Made by a program: the position numbers and the translations under genes
Source: a virus
DNA length: 47,564 bases
Direction: 5' to 3' (one strand)
IMG/VR virus record: IMGVR_UViG_3300024520_000117
Location: 1 to 47,564 of that record
In this document: piece after piece, positions 6,795 to 12,711 of the stretch
Numbering within the stretch: the stretch's first letter is position 1
Layout of the letters: each line of letters begins with the position of its first letter
Notes under the pieces: generated by a model
Seen by the model: the letters and a program-made list of their open reading frames with translations, nothing else
Databases searched by the model: none
What the model was told of the DNA's origin: nothing

Positions 6795-7169
6795 ATGATG
6801 TCATTACAACAGATTGATGATATGAGCCGGGAAGCGGCGCAAGAGGCGGCACAAGAAAATCGTGAACCGTTTATTTTATGGGAAGAAGATCTAGCAAGTA
6901 TCCCGCCGTTCCCGTTTCCGTTCCTGGGTGATTACTGCCCGGATGGATGGCAGGCGGTACAGCTCGAAGAACAACACGGCGTATATCTGGGTGATAATAG
7001 TCCATATGGTGCCTATTTTGTTGACGCGTGCGGATTAGGGGCCCCTGGTGAGGCAGCATTGACTATTGATCAGTTCGTTGAATTGCTGGAATCGGGCTAT
7101 GGCTATGCGGTAATCGAAAGCGGTCAATTTCAAGTCAAGGTCGCGAAGTATAAGAGAGTGGATAACTAG
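6795..7169 (+). CDS. Hypothetical 124-aa protein
   Basis: Begins with two ATG codons after GGGAG. The product is acidic and Gln/Glu-rich at its N-terminus, then has IPPFPFPFLGDYCPDGW and a Gly-rich centre (FVDACGLGAPGEAALT), ending basic. It looks like a compact soluble domain. No family recognised. It ends with TAG, and the frame remains open for about 44 further codons without coding character. Confidence 0.65.
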   Translation: MMSLQQIDDMSREAAQEAAQENREPFILWEEDLASIPPFPFPFLGDYCPDGWQAVQLEEQHGVYLGDNSPYGAYFVDACGLGAPGEAALTIDQFVELLESGYGYAVIESGQFQVKVAKYKRVDN

Positions 7170-7241
7170 CAGGATCGGCACTGCATATATTTGATCAGTA
7201 ATTCCGAAAGGTCATCAGATATAAAAAGTCGATTACAGATC

Positions 7242-7290
7242 CCCGGTTATGCTAATAAGCCCGCCGGAATAAGCGGCCAGCATAATCGGG
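7242..7290 (+). promoter_or_regulatory. Long hairpin in an early intergenic gap
   Basis: CCCGGTTATGCT (7242-7253) pairs with AGCATAATCGGG (7279-7290), a 12-bp stem with one G-T pair; the loop can fold again through GCCCGC/GCGGC. It lies 34 bp before the next start codon in a 154-bp gap (7170-7323), so it may control that gene or process the transcript. Confidence 0.45.
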
Positions 7291-7323
7291 TTGAGTTTTA
7301 AAAACGCAACACGGGAGATCGAC

Positions 7324-8004
7324 ATGAGTATATATAGAAAAAATAGCGAAATATTAAACGGCTGTAATTACACAGAATTCAAGCGGATCAATCAAAACAC
7401 GATTGTTTACACAGAACCGCACGGTACAGTAGTCACGCGGCTACACTTGACCGATATCGCCGTATTACACAGCAACGGGAATTTACAGCTAAGAACGGGC
7501 GGCTGGAAAACGCCGACGACAAAGGATCGGTTAAATACCGTGTTGGCCGGTTCCGGTTATTACATTACACAGGATCATGGGATCTGGTATATCACGGGCA
7601 ATAATGACAGCGCCCCATTTTATGAGGGGATCACCATCATCCCTGGCGAGCCATTAAGACAACAGCCGGATGCACTGGCACGCGAAAAATCCCTGCTGAA
7701 AAAGATTGCTAAATATTGCAAGGCCATGAAAGATCTGGACAGCTTCCCGGTCCCTAGCGGCGGCGATTGTTGGTATTGCTGCATGAGATCCAATGACGGT
7801 GAGACAATGGGCGATATGGCGCAGGATAAATCACATCTGGAAGACCATTTGGACGAGGTTTATATACACGGATCACTGATTGTTAATGCACTCGAGGCTA
7901 TGGGGTATGGCAAGGATCAACTCCCGTATGTTTGGCGGATTCAGGACACGGCGATCCATGCAGTGCGGCGATATTTCAAGTCGCAGTTGGGTTTAGCGAT
8001 ATGA
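7324..8004 (+). CDS. Conserved phage hypothetical protein (226 aa, GDCW-C type)
   Basis: ATG at 7324 is preceded by GGGAGATCG; an in-frame TTG at 7291 overlaps the hairpin and is less likely. The protein matches a pattern seen in many phages: LRTGGWKTPTTKDRLN, then a phrase ending IWYITG, then GGDCWYCC with a later HLEDHLDEVYIHGSL and a basic C-terminus. The Cys and His residues might bind a metal. The function of this widespread family is unknown. Confidence 0.7.
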   Translation: MSIYRKNSEILNGCNYTEFKRINQNTIVYTEPHGTVVTRLHLTDIAVLHSNGNLQLRTGGWKTPTTKDRLNTVLAGSGYYITQDHGIWYITGNNDSAPFYEGITIIPGEPLRQQPDALAREKSLLKKIAKYCKAMKDLDSFPVPSGGDCWYCCMRSNDGETMGDMAQDKSHLEDHLDEVYIHGSLIVNALEAMGYGKDQLPYVWRIQDTAIHAVRRYFKSQLGLAI

Positions 8005-8038
8005 AAACTAAAACTTTCAACAAAATGAGGGTAAAAAC

Positions 8039-8224
8039 ATGACACCATTAATAGTAGAAACTGATAGGTTTTTAAGTTCCCTGGATGATGCAACACTGGA
8101 AGATATCAAGGTCGCAATTCGTCATTTCAAATCTGTACAGGATGATCTGTCTGAGAGTACAGGGCATCGGATCATGGTAAAGATAGTGCTCAAATCATTA
8201 CGCGGCGTTAAGAATTTATTTTAA
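8039..8224 (+). CDS. Hypothetical 61-aa helical protein
   Basis: A 61-residue, mostly helical protein, acidic first half and basic C-terminus (MVKIVLKSLRGVKNLF). A weak GAGGG site precedes the ATG. Unknown function. Direct repeats of TTACACAG follow its stop. Confidence 0.5.
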   Translation: MTPLIVETDRFLSSLDDATLEDIKVAIRHFKSVQDDLSESTGHRIMVKIVLKSLRGVKNLF

Positions 8225-8240
8225 TTTACACAGTTACACA
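8224..8240 (+). promoter_or_regulatory. TTTACACAG-TTACACA repeat before the 266-aa gene
   Basis: Two TTACACA words in tandem just after one gene and before the ribosome site of the next. The same word recurs at 10301-10331, 10972-10989 and in the HTH-gene operator palindrome at 11196-11209. Possible operator for the 65-residue HTH protein. Confidence 0.35.
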
Positions 8241-8255
8241 GTAGAGGGGTAGATT

Positions 8256-9056
8256 ATGGATACATTACACACAGTTATAAAAGAAGTGGACGGGTACAGG
8301 ATCGAGGTCGATATTGAACAGGATGATCTGGCAGAATCGCCGCGAGAATGGGATAACTTGGGCACAATGGTATGTTTTCATTCGGGCTATAACCTGGGGG
8401 ATGAACCGTATAATGAATATGACACCTATCAGTCTTTATTGCTTGATCTTGGTGGCGATTGCCTTAAACAAAAAGACGGTCCTGATAGCTGGCATGAATG
8501 GGCAAGATATAACAATATGGATGATAATATCGTCGAAAAGTTACAGGCATATGTTGATCAGCATTATCTAACTTTACCGTTATATCTTTATGATCATTCT
8601 GGGATCACTATGAACACGAGGGGATTTTCATGCCCGTGGGATTCCGGCCAAGTGGGTATTATCTATGTCTCGCACGAAAAGATCAGGGAAGAATACGGTG
8701 TAAAACGGGTATCGAAAAAACTGCGCGAGCGTGTAGCAAAATACCTGACCGGCGAAGTCGAAACATATGACAATTATCTGACCGGCGAAGTCTATTGGTA
8801 CAATGCCCGTGCAATTAATCTTGATGGCGACGAGATAGGCGAGGGATCATGCTGCGGATTTTACGGCGAGGATGGGTATAATCCATGTGATCTTGATAAT
8901 TCTGAAATGGTCCTAGATGCTATCGGACAAATGGAATCAGCGATTGATGACTACAAGCAATCCGTAATTGACGACGCGGAAACTGAGCGCAAAGAACACC
9001 TGGCGCAAACAAAAACGTACATTAAAAATCACGTACCTTTAGAACATAGGGTATAA
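8256..9056 (+). CDS. Conserved phage protein (266 aa) with YDHSG/PWDSGQVG motifs
   Basis: The protein carries a signature known from many phages and some plasmids: SPREWDNLGTMVCFHSGYNLGD, then LPLYLYDHSGITMNT, CPWDSGQVGIIYVS, REEYG, and YLTGEV...GSCCGFYG. The YLTGEV segment occurs twice (DNA repeat CTGACCGGCGAAGTC at about 8748 and 8779). The family is abundant but uncharacterised; early expression suggests host interaction. No membrane segment or catalytic motif is seen. Confidence 0.75.
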   Translation: MDTLHTVIKEVDGYRIEVDIEQDDLAESPREWDNLGTMVCFHSGYNLGDEPYNEYDTYQSLLLDLGGDCLKQKDGPDSWHEWARYNNMDDNIVEKLQAYVDQHYLTLPLYLYDHSGITMNTRGFSCPWDSGQVGIIYVSHEKIREEYGVKRVSKKLRERVAKYLTGEVETYDNYLTGEVYWYNARAINLDGDEIGEGSCCGFYGEDGYNPCDLDNSEMVLDAIGQMESAIDDYKQSVIDDAETERKEHLAQTKTYIKNHVPLEHRV

Positions 9057-9073
9057 ATTAACGGGAGATAATT

Positions 9074-9343
9074 ATGAATACTAAACACACACCGGGGCCT
9101 TGGATAATTGGCAAAAGCTACACATCAGAAATCGCAATCAGAGAACCAGAGGGCGAATGTGTTGCCGTTTGTTGCGATAGCATACCTGAAATGGAAGCTA
9201 ACGGATGTCTAATCGCAAGCGCGCCTGAGTTGCTTGAACTTGCTCATGCCACATTATCCTATTGTGAGGATGATTCTAGATCAGAGCGTAGGCGTATAGC
9301 TATGATTAAGGGCGCAAAGCAAGTCATTAAACAGGCTGGCTGA
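9074..9343 (+). CDS. HTPGPW-family small phage protein, copy 1
   Basis: An 89-residue protein starting MNTKHTPGPW, with the conserved CLIASAPELLELAH segment of a very common family of short phage proteins of unknown function. GGGAGAT precedes the ATG. A second copy lies at 9837-10100, a local duplication or a pair gained separately. Confidence 0.75.
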   Translation: MNTKHTPGPWIIGKSYTSEIAIREPEGECVAVCCDSIPEMEANGCLIASAPELLELAHATLSYCEDDSRSERRRIAMIKGAKQVIKQAG

Positions 9344-9344
9344 T

Positions 9345-9407
9345 ATGTTAGCTTATATATCATTATTCAGTCTTTTACTTTTTATGTATTATCTTGTGAG
9401 GTGTTAA
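9345..9407 (+). CDS. Possible 20-aa membrane peptide
   Basis: A 20-codon ORF whose product is almost wholly hydrophobic (LAYISLFSLLLFMYYLV). It starts 2 bp after the upstream stop and has no strong ribosome site. Listed as possible because such peptides recur in this genome. Confidence 0.25.
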   Translation: MLAYISLFSLLLFMYYLVRC

Positions 9408-9409
9408 TT

Positions 9410-9613
9410 ATGCCAAAGTACATCAATAAATTACTTCAATCTTGCTATAAATCGCCCTGCGGTCTTGATCCAGACTGGTTTATGGTTCATTCCGATAAAC
9501 TAAACAACTATTTAACTAAAAGATTCGGTATTTATACTGATACACCTACTTTCAATTACGGTACGTATAAAGTCCGTTTCAACTGGAGATCGCAAACATG
9601 GATAATTCAATAA
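9410..9613 (+). CDS. Hypothetical 67-aa protein
   Basis: Start at 9410 is supported by GTGAGGTG eight bases upstream. The product is basic and aromatic (NYLTKRFGIYTDTPTFNYGTYKVRFNWRSQTWIIQ). It overlaps the next, Cys-rich gene by 16 bp. No family recognised. Confidence 0.5.
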   Translation: MPKYINKLLQSCYKSPCGLDPDWFMVHSDKLNNYLTKRFGIYTDTPTFNYGTYKVRFNWRSQTWIIQ

Positions 9614-9774
9614 AAATATGCCCACTTTTAAGTAGTAACGGCTGCCAAACAGAATGTGTTGAGCATAAATGTCAATTTTTCAGAGAGGTATATTCTACTG
9701 AAAATATAAACCAACCAGCAGACTGTATCCTGGCGCTTCTGCCTCGAATGGTTAAAGGTGTTTTAAGAGTATAG
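9598..9774 (+). CDS. Cysteine-rich 58-aa protein
   Basis: ATG at 9598 with GGAGATCG upstream. The N-terminal half has CPLL, a Cys, a Cys and EHKCQFF, a possible zinc- or iron-binding cluster. It ends at TAG (9772-9774); the frame then continues through a Met for 18 codons to TAA at 9829-9831, whose GGAGAATAA also forms the ribosome site of the next gene. The extension may be a second tiny gene or a readthrough tail. Confidence 0.5.
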   Translation: MDNSIKICPLLSSNGCQTECVEHKCQFFREVYSTENINQPADCILALLPRMVKGVLRV

Positions 9775-9836
9775 ATCATGGATAAAGCAAAACATAAAAG
9801 AGTTGCTGAAATGATCTATGCAGGAGAATAATTCTT

Positions 9837-10100
9837 ATGACTACACATACACCCGCGCCCTGGACTGTTGGCGAAGATAACGATGTATTTGCATGTAACC
9901 AATCTGCTTGTGTTGCACTTGTTACAGGTGCGCCAGAAGGGATTAATAAATCAGTAGCTAATGCAAGGTTAATCGCTAGTGCGCCTGAGTTGTTAGAAGT
10001 CGCTCAATTAGTCGATAGGTACGGCGCAGGCGATGGCGTAGAACTTCACGACTTGATCGACGCAGCATTAAAAGCAATCCAAAAAGCTACAGGAGAATGA
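9837..10100 (+). CDS. HTPGPW-family small phage protein, copy 2
   Basis: An 87-residue relative of the protein at 9074-9343, starting THTPAPW and containing NARLIASAPELLEVAQ. GGAGAATAATTCTT before the ATG is a good ribosome site. Family function unknown. Confidence 0.75.
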   Translation: MTTHTPAPWTVGEDNDVFACNQSACVALVTGAPEGINKSVANARLIASAPELLEVAQLVDRYGAGDGVELHDLIDAALKAIQKATGE

Positions 10101-10297
10101 CCAACACATTTAAAATTATCGTTCTGTGGCCGTTCCCGGTTGCCGTGGCGTATCTTCACAGGGATAACGCCCGGTGCATCTGCATGGTTTACCGGCGGGA
10201 TTACATGTCCTTGGTATGCGCTGAAATATCGCTCAGAGGGTGGCGTATTAGCTGTCACAGGATGATAATGAATAATCAGGGGTACAAGATAGGGTAA
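10097..10297 (+). CDS. Uncertain 66-aa ORF
   Basis: Begins with an ATGA overlap and could encode a protein with a hydrophobic start (FKIIVLWPFPVAVAYL) and a Cys/Arg-rich remainder. The ribosome site is too close to the ATG and the composition is odd, so it may not be translated. It fills a 230-bp stretch that otherwise has no gene. Confidence 0.3.
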   Translation: MTNTFKIIVLWPFPVAVAYLHRDNARCICMVYRRDYMSLVCAEISLRGWRISCHRMIMNNQGYKIG

Positions 10298-10300
10298 GGC

Positions 10301-10331
10301 ATTTACACACGATTTACACAGGAGGTTACAC
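10301..10331 (+). promoter_or_regulatory. Three TTACAC words before the DUF1737-like gene
   Basis: ATTTACAC at 10301 and 10312 and TTACAC at 10326, spaced 11 and about 14 bp (near one helical turn), around the ribosome site AGGAGG. Probably an operator cluster related to the HTH-gene palindrome. Confidence 0.4.
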
Positions 10332-10526
10332 ATGAAAATAATCGAATATTTCGTGGTAGCACACACGAATTTAAAAACCGTGGCAAAAGATGTTGAAGCC
10401 CTGTTACACAGTAACCAAGGCTGGGATTTACACGGCGGGATCTGCATCGGCCAGCGCCATGCAGATGAACACTCTGAAAATAAATTCCTGTTTGCACAGG
10501 CAATGGTACGGAGGGGGGAGGGATGA
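10332..10526 (+). CDS. DUF1737-like small protein
   Basis: A 64-residue protein with the pattern YFVV...AKDVEALL...GWDLHGGICIG...FAQAMVR typical of DUF1737-like phage and bacterial proteins. A strong AGGAGG lies upstream. It overlaps the Lar-like gene by 4 bp. Function unknown. Confidence 0.7.
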   Translation: MKIIEYFVVAHTNLKTVAKDVEALLHSNQGWDLHGGICIGQRHADEHSENKFLFAQAMVRRGEG

Positions 10527-10708
10527 GTGAACTTAAACCCTGTCCTTTTTGCGGTGGAACAGATTTACTACATGCCGTTAATGGTGTTTATTGCAAGAAT
10601 TTTGAGTGTGAAGGCAATGTTGATTTCGGGCATTTCTGTGGGAGTAACGAAGAAGAAGATCAGAAATGCAAAAAGGCTGTAGCAGACGCATGGAATACAA
10701 GAGCATGA
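10523..10708 (+). CDS. Lar-like restriction-alleviation family protein, copy 1
   Basis: A 61-residue protein with LKPCPFCGG at the N-terminus, a second Cys pair (VYCKNFEC) and the terminal AWNTRA that define the Lar-like zinc-ribbon family. The Rac prophage Lar protein relieves type I restriction by promoting host methylation; most phage members are untested. A second copy is at 20590-20769. Overlaps neighbours on both sides by ATGA. Confidence 0.8.
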   Translation: MSELKPCPFCGGTDLLHAVNGVYCKNFECEGNVDFGHFCGSNEEEDQKCKKAVADAWNTRA

Positions 10709-10890
10709 CCTGGCGTGCCGGTAAAACACACTGGTATATCCAGCATACAGACGGCTCCACGATCAGTAAATCAGGCACAGTGGGAGAAACGAAATATCTG
10801 TTATGGATGGCGAGGGAGAAAGACCCGAAAGGTCCGTTTAAATCAGCCGACAGTGCAAAGGTAGAGCACGCGAAATTGACACATAAATAA
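10705..10890 (+). CDS. Hypothetical basic 61-aa protein
   Basis: Start at 10705 overlaps the Lar-like stop (ATGA); an ATG at 10666 would lie inside that gene. The product is basic, with an N-terminal beta-rich part (WRAGKTHWYIQHTDGSTI). It is followed by a hairpin that probably ends this transcript. Confidence 0.55.
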   Translation: MTWRAGKTHWYIQHTDGSTISKSGTVGETKYLLWMAREKDPKGPFKSADSAKVEHAKLTHK

Positions 10891-10941
10891 AACTCCCCTC
10901 GCTCGAAATGGGGAAAGGAACAACGGTGTGAGCGAGGGGTT
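10891..10941 (+). terminator. Strong hairpin after early block
   Basis: CCCCTCGCTC (10895-10904) pairs perfectly with GAGCGAGGGG (10930-10939), extended by flanking AA/TT, with a 25-base loop. It lies between the end of the 5.2-10.9 kb gene block and the converging HTH gene. There is no long T-tract; it could act in both directions. Confidence 0.5.
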
Positions 10942-10971
10942 ATAAATATAGAGGGAGATCTATTGTGAATA

Positions 10972-10989
10972 ATTTACACGGGTTTACAC
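10972..10989 (+). promoter_or_regulatory. TTTACAC pair at the 3' end of the HTH gene
   Basis: ATTTACAC at 10972 and TTTACAC at 10983, 11 bp apart, like the cluster at 10301. A GTG with a strong ribosome site (GAGGGAGATC) lies at 10965 and opens a 13-codon plus-strand frame of unknown meaning. Confidence 0.35.
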
Positions 10990-11181
10990 ATCGAAGCAAT
11001 CCCTGAATGAAACATATTTTATCTTGTCTGAAATTTCCTTGGCTATTTTCGGGCTTGGATTCATTTGCCCCAGCCGGATTGCTTTCACCGTCCTGGGCTT
11101 CATTCCCAAGATGTCTGCCGCGTTGGTATCAGCCTCTTCACAGCTTTCGCCCTGATTGCGTATCCATATTTTCAACAGCAT
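10984..11181 (-). CDS. HTH transcriptional regulator (Cro/CI-like, 65 aa)
   Basis: Start at 11181, preceded by GCGGAGAAAATT; longer starts run into the promoter region. The helix-turn-helix is visible as NAADILGMKPRTVKAIRLGQMNPSPKIAKEI (about residues 21-51). It is the only minus-strand gene inside the rightward early region and faces a divergent promoter, the usual arrangement of an autoregulated repressor. The TTACAC-AA-GTGTAA palindrome lies just before its start. It could control the recombination operon to its right and the TTACAC-marked genes to its left. Confidence 0.7.
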   Translation of the reverse strand: MLLKIWIRNQGESCEEADTNAADILGMKPRTVKAIRLGQMNPSPKIAKEISDKIKYVSFRDCFDV

Positions 11182-11195
11182 AATTTTCTCCGCAT

Positions 11196-11209
11196 TTACA
11201 CAAGTGTAA
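11196..11209. promoter_or_regulatory. Perfect palindrome TTACAC-AA-GTGTAA, probable operator
   Basis: A 6-bp dyad around AA, between the HTH gene start and its promoter, overlapping the likely -10 box. The half-site is the same word found before several early genes. Confidence 0.6.
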
Positions 11210-11231
11210 TGTATGAATGAACATTTATCAA
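11203..11231 (-). promoter_or_regulatory. Promoter of the HTH regulator gene
   Basis: On the minus strand TTGATA (11226-11231) and TACACT (11203-11208) are 17 bp apart and fit a sigma-70 promoter. The -10 box overlaps the TTACAC palindrome, which would give autorepression. Confidence 0.5.
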
Positions 11232-11240
11232 GTTTTCTTG

Positions 11241-11268
11241 TTGACATTGATAATGTTTAGACTAAAAT
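11241..11268 (+). promoter_or_regulatory. Sigma-70 promoter of the recombination operon
   Basis: TTGACA (11241-11246) and TAAAAT (11263-11268) with a 16-bp spacer, 24 bp before the first gene at 11292. An inverted repeat, TTATCAA (11225-11231) / TTGATAA (11247-11253) enclosing CAAG-TTTT-CTTG, covers its -35 region and would be a natural second operator. Confidence 0.65.
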
Positions 11269-11291
11269 AAAATGATTATGAGGAATGATAA

Positions 11292-11582
11292 ATGATAGCC
11301 CCGTGGCCTGTCCGATACCGTAACTGGCTGAAGCGGCATAAGCCGCATGAGATCGTGGGGGATGTTGATGATGGGCTTAAAAATCCTATCAGTTATTTTC
11401 TGGCTGATAAATTAGGCAGAACAGTGGAATTAGATGGAAGAGGGAGAATCATAATTGGCTCGGTTCATGGAGGAATACCAGAAAATGTGAGATGTTATTT
11501 AAACAGATTATTAAAATTTGCTGCTGACAAAACAGGAACAATCCAAGCCCGTACCGCACTGAGACTGTTGGAGGAAGAGTGA
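11292..11582 (+). CDS. Hypothetical 96-aa protein, first gene of the operon
   Basis: GAGGA precedes the ATG. A basic start (WPVRYRNWLKRHKPHE) leads to a mixed alpha/beta-like sequence ending in a helical segment (TGTIQARTALRLLEEE). It is the gene next to the divergent switch, a place often taken by regulators or small effectors. Not recognised. Confidence 0.6.
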   Translation: MIAPWPVRYRNWLKRHKPHEIVGDVDDGLKNPISYFLADKLGRTVELDGRGRIIIGSVHGGIPENVRCYLNRLLKFAADKTGTIQARTALRLLEEE

Positions 11583-11695
11583 TGACTTTATTAATCGCCT
11601 GTATTCTTATTTATCATTTCAATATGGCTGCATATTGGTATGTGGCAGCTTTTTTTATTTGGTTTCTGCATCTTCTTGTGCTTGTTTTAAAATGA
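11582..11695 (+). CDS. Small two-helix membrane protein (37 aa)
   Basis: A 37-residue hydrophobic protein (TLLIACILIYHF...YWYVAAFFIWFLHLLVLVL) whose start shares a base with the preceding stop (TGATG) and whose stop overlaps the next start (ATGA). The double overlap supports it as a gene. Function unknown. Confidence 0.5.
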   Translation: MTLLIACILIYHFNMAAYWYVAAFFIWFLHLLVLVLK

Positions 11696-12054
11696 ACAAA
11701 CGAACCCACAACACCAAGAAGCCTAGAAAACCGCAGCCGAAGAAACCCAACGGTGAGGATCACGGCACATCGGCTGTCCAGATCGAGGTCACGGACAAGC
11801 ATATCGAAGCCGCAGCTAAATCCATGCGCCAGATGAAGGATTTTGCCGGTGGTCCCACAGAGGCACAGGTTGCTATTGCCGTCATGTCTGTGTGGCTCTG
11901 TTGGCAGGGAAAGGTGCCTGGTGATGAATTCGTCAAGGGGATCTTCAACAACATGAACGCGATTGCAACCAACCATGATCTGATGGTGGCGATTAACAAC
12001 ACAATTATAAAAGAATTGAATGATGTGAAGATTATCATGCCGGGGGATGTGTAA
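11692..12054 (+). CDS. Hypothetical 120-aa protein with basic N-terminal tail
   Basis: Starts at 11692 by ATGA overlap. A Lys/Pro-rich tail (first 20 residues) precedes a soluble helical domain (ITDKHIEAAAKSMRQ-like start to NDVKIIMPGDV). The tail suggests nucleic acid contact. No family recognised. Confidence 0.6.
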   Translation: MNKRTHNTKKPRKPQPKKPNGEDHGTSAVQIEVTDKHIEAAAKSMRQMKDFAGGPTEAQVAIAVMSVWLCWQGKVPGDEFVKGIFNNMNAIATNHDLMVAINNTIIKELNDVKIIMPGDV

Positions 12055-12200
12055 TGTTCAAAAAAGCCCTCGAAGTAGAAGTGAAACGCCTTGAGCGAGA
12101 CAATAAACTGCTCAGAGACATAATGAAAGACGCGATTGAATTGATTAAAACAGGTCGTATCAGTCGGGCGCAGATTCTGCTGGAGCAAATGGATAGATGA
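12054..12200 (+). CDS. Small coiled-coil protein (48 aa)
   Basis: A 48-residue, highly helical protein (ALEVEVKRLERDNKLLRDIMKDAIELIK) with heptad-like Leu spacing. TAATG at its start and ATGA at its end. Function unknown. Confidence 0.55.
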   Translation: MFKKALEVEVKRLERDNKLLRDIMKDAIELIKTGRISRAQILLEQMDR

Positions 12201-12358
12201 TTGAATTACGGTGGTTGGTTAAGCAAGCTCGGCCTAGTTTTTGTGATTACAGTAAGGTGTTGCAGTATCGTGCTAAAAGAAAGAAAAAATACCCTTGGCC
12301 TAATTATTCTGAATGGCAAGACGTACCAGAGGTTATAGAACCACAGGAGAAAACATAA
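12197..12358 (+). CDS. MIELR-type small protein, copy 1 (53 aa)
   Basis: A 53-residue protein starting MIELRWLVKQ and containing VLQYRAK and a Trp-rich end. It is related to the 42-residue product at 21188-21316, which has the same start and VLQYRK. The sequence resembles short phage proteins of unknown role that often lie next to recombination genes. Confidence 0.55.
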   Translation: MIELRWLVKQARPSFCDYSKVLQYRAKRKKKYPWPNYSEWQDVPEVIEPQEKT

Positions 12359-12445
12359 TGTTTAATTTATTCAAAACAAGAGATGTATGCCGAACTCTTG
12401 AAGCGACTCCCTGACATCAATGTTAAATTGAACGGCAAGGTTTGA
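12358..12445 (+). pseudogene. Possible frameshifted small gene
   Basis: ATG at 12358 (TAATG) gives only 18 codons before TGA. The +1 frame, entered near TTCAAAACAAG, reads SKQEMYAELLKRLPDINVKLNGKV to a stop at 12443-12445, which overlaps the next start (TGATG). The coding-like second frame and the two neat junctions suggest one small gene broken by an indel in the A-run. An independent start at 12383 is also possible. Confidence 0.3.
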
Positions 12446-12711
12446 TGGCTGCGCCTATCCCTGGTGGCATTTTTGGAGGCTTGATTGGTGGTGGCAGTAG
12501 CACTGCCAGTGGTTTCGCTCAAGGCTTATCAGGAACGCAGGCACAAGCGCAACAGCAAGATCAAGGGTTGAGTGGGCAATTAAATTCTTTCATAGACCGC
12601 GAATATGAAAACATATAGGCAAGACAAGACGGATACGAAGCCCCACCCGCCTCTATCCGCGAAATATTGCAACTTTCTGTCGATGAATGGCTGAACGGAG
12701 TGTTTGAGTGA
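12445..12711 (+). pseudogene. Glycine-rich small protein gene interrupted by in-frame TAG
   Basis: The first part encodes 57 residues with a glycine-zipper-like start (GGIFGGLIGGGSS) and a Gln/Gly-rich middle, ending DREYENI at TAG (12616-12618). The same frame continues with coding character (ARQDGYEAPPASIREILQLSVDEWLNGVFE) to a TGA at 12709-12711, which overlaps the next gene's GTG start (GTGA). The junction suggests that 12711 is the original end. It is either a nonsense allele or amber readthrough. The whole product would have 88 residues. Confidence 0.5.

Larger units (their letters stand above)
5501..8892. other. GATC-rich early block
   Basis: By eye count this 3.4 kb holds 48 GATC sites, about one per 71 bp, against one per 256 expected by chance. 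The next 3.4 kb (9.06-12.46 kb) holds about 15. Several sites lie in the Shine-Dalgarno word GGGAGATC before start codons (5498, 6455, 6663, 7314). This is a composition boundary near 9 kb. Confidence 0.8.

Noticed and set aside
7170-7302. Readthrough extension of the 124-residue protein over 44 codons
   Set aside because: The frame is open by chance length, crosses a strong hairpin and has no coding character.
10046-10447. 133-codon minus-strand frame opposite the DUF1737-like gene
   Set aside because: Cys/Ser-rich product, no ribosome site, opposite to well-supported genes.
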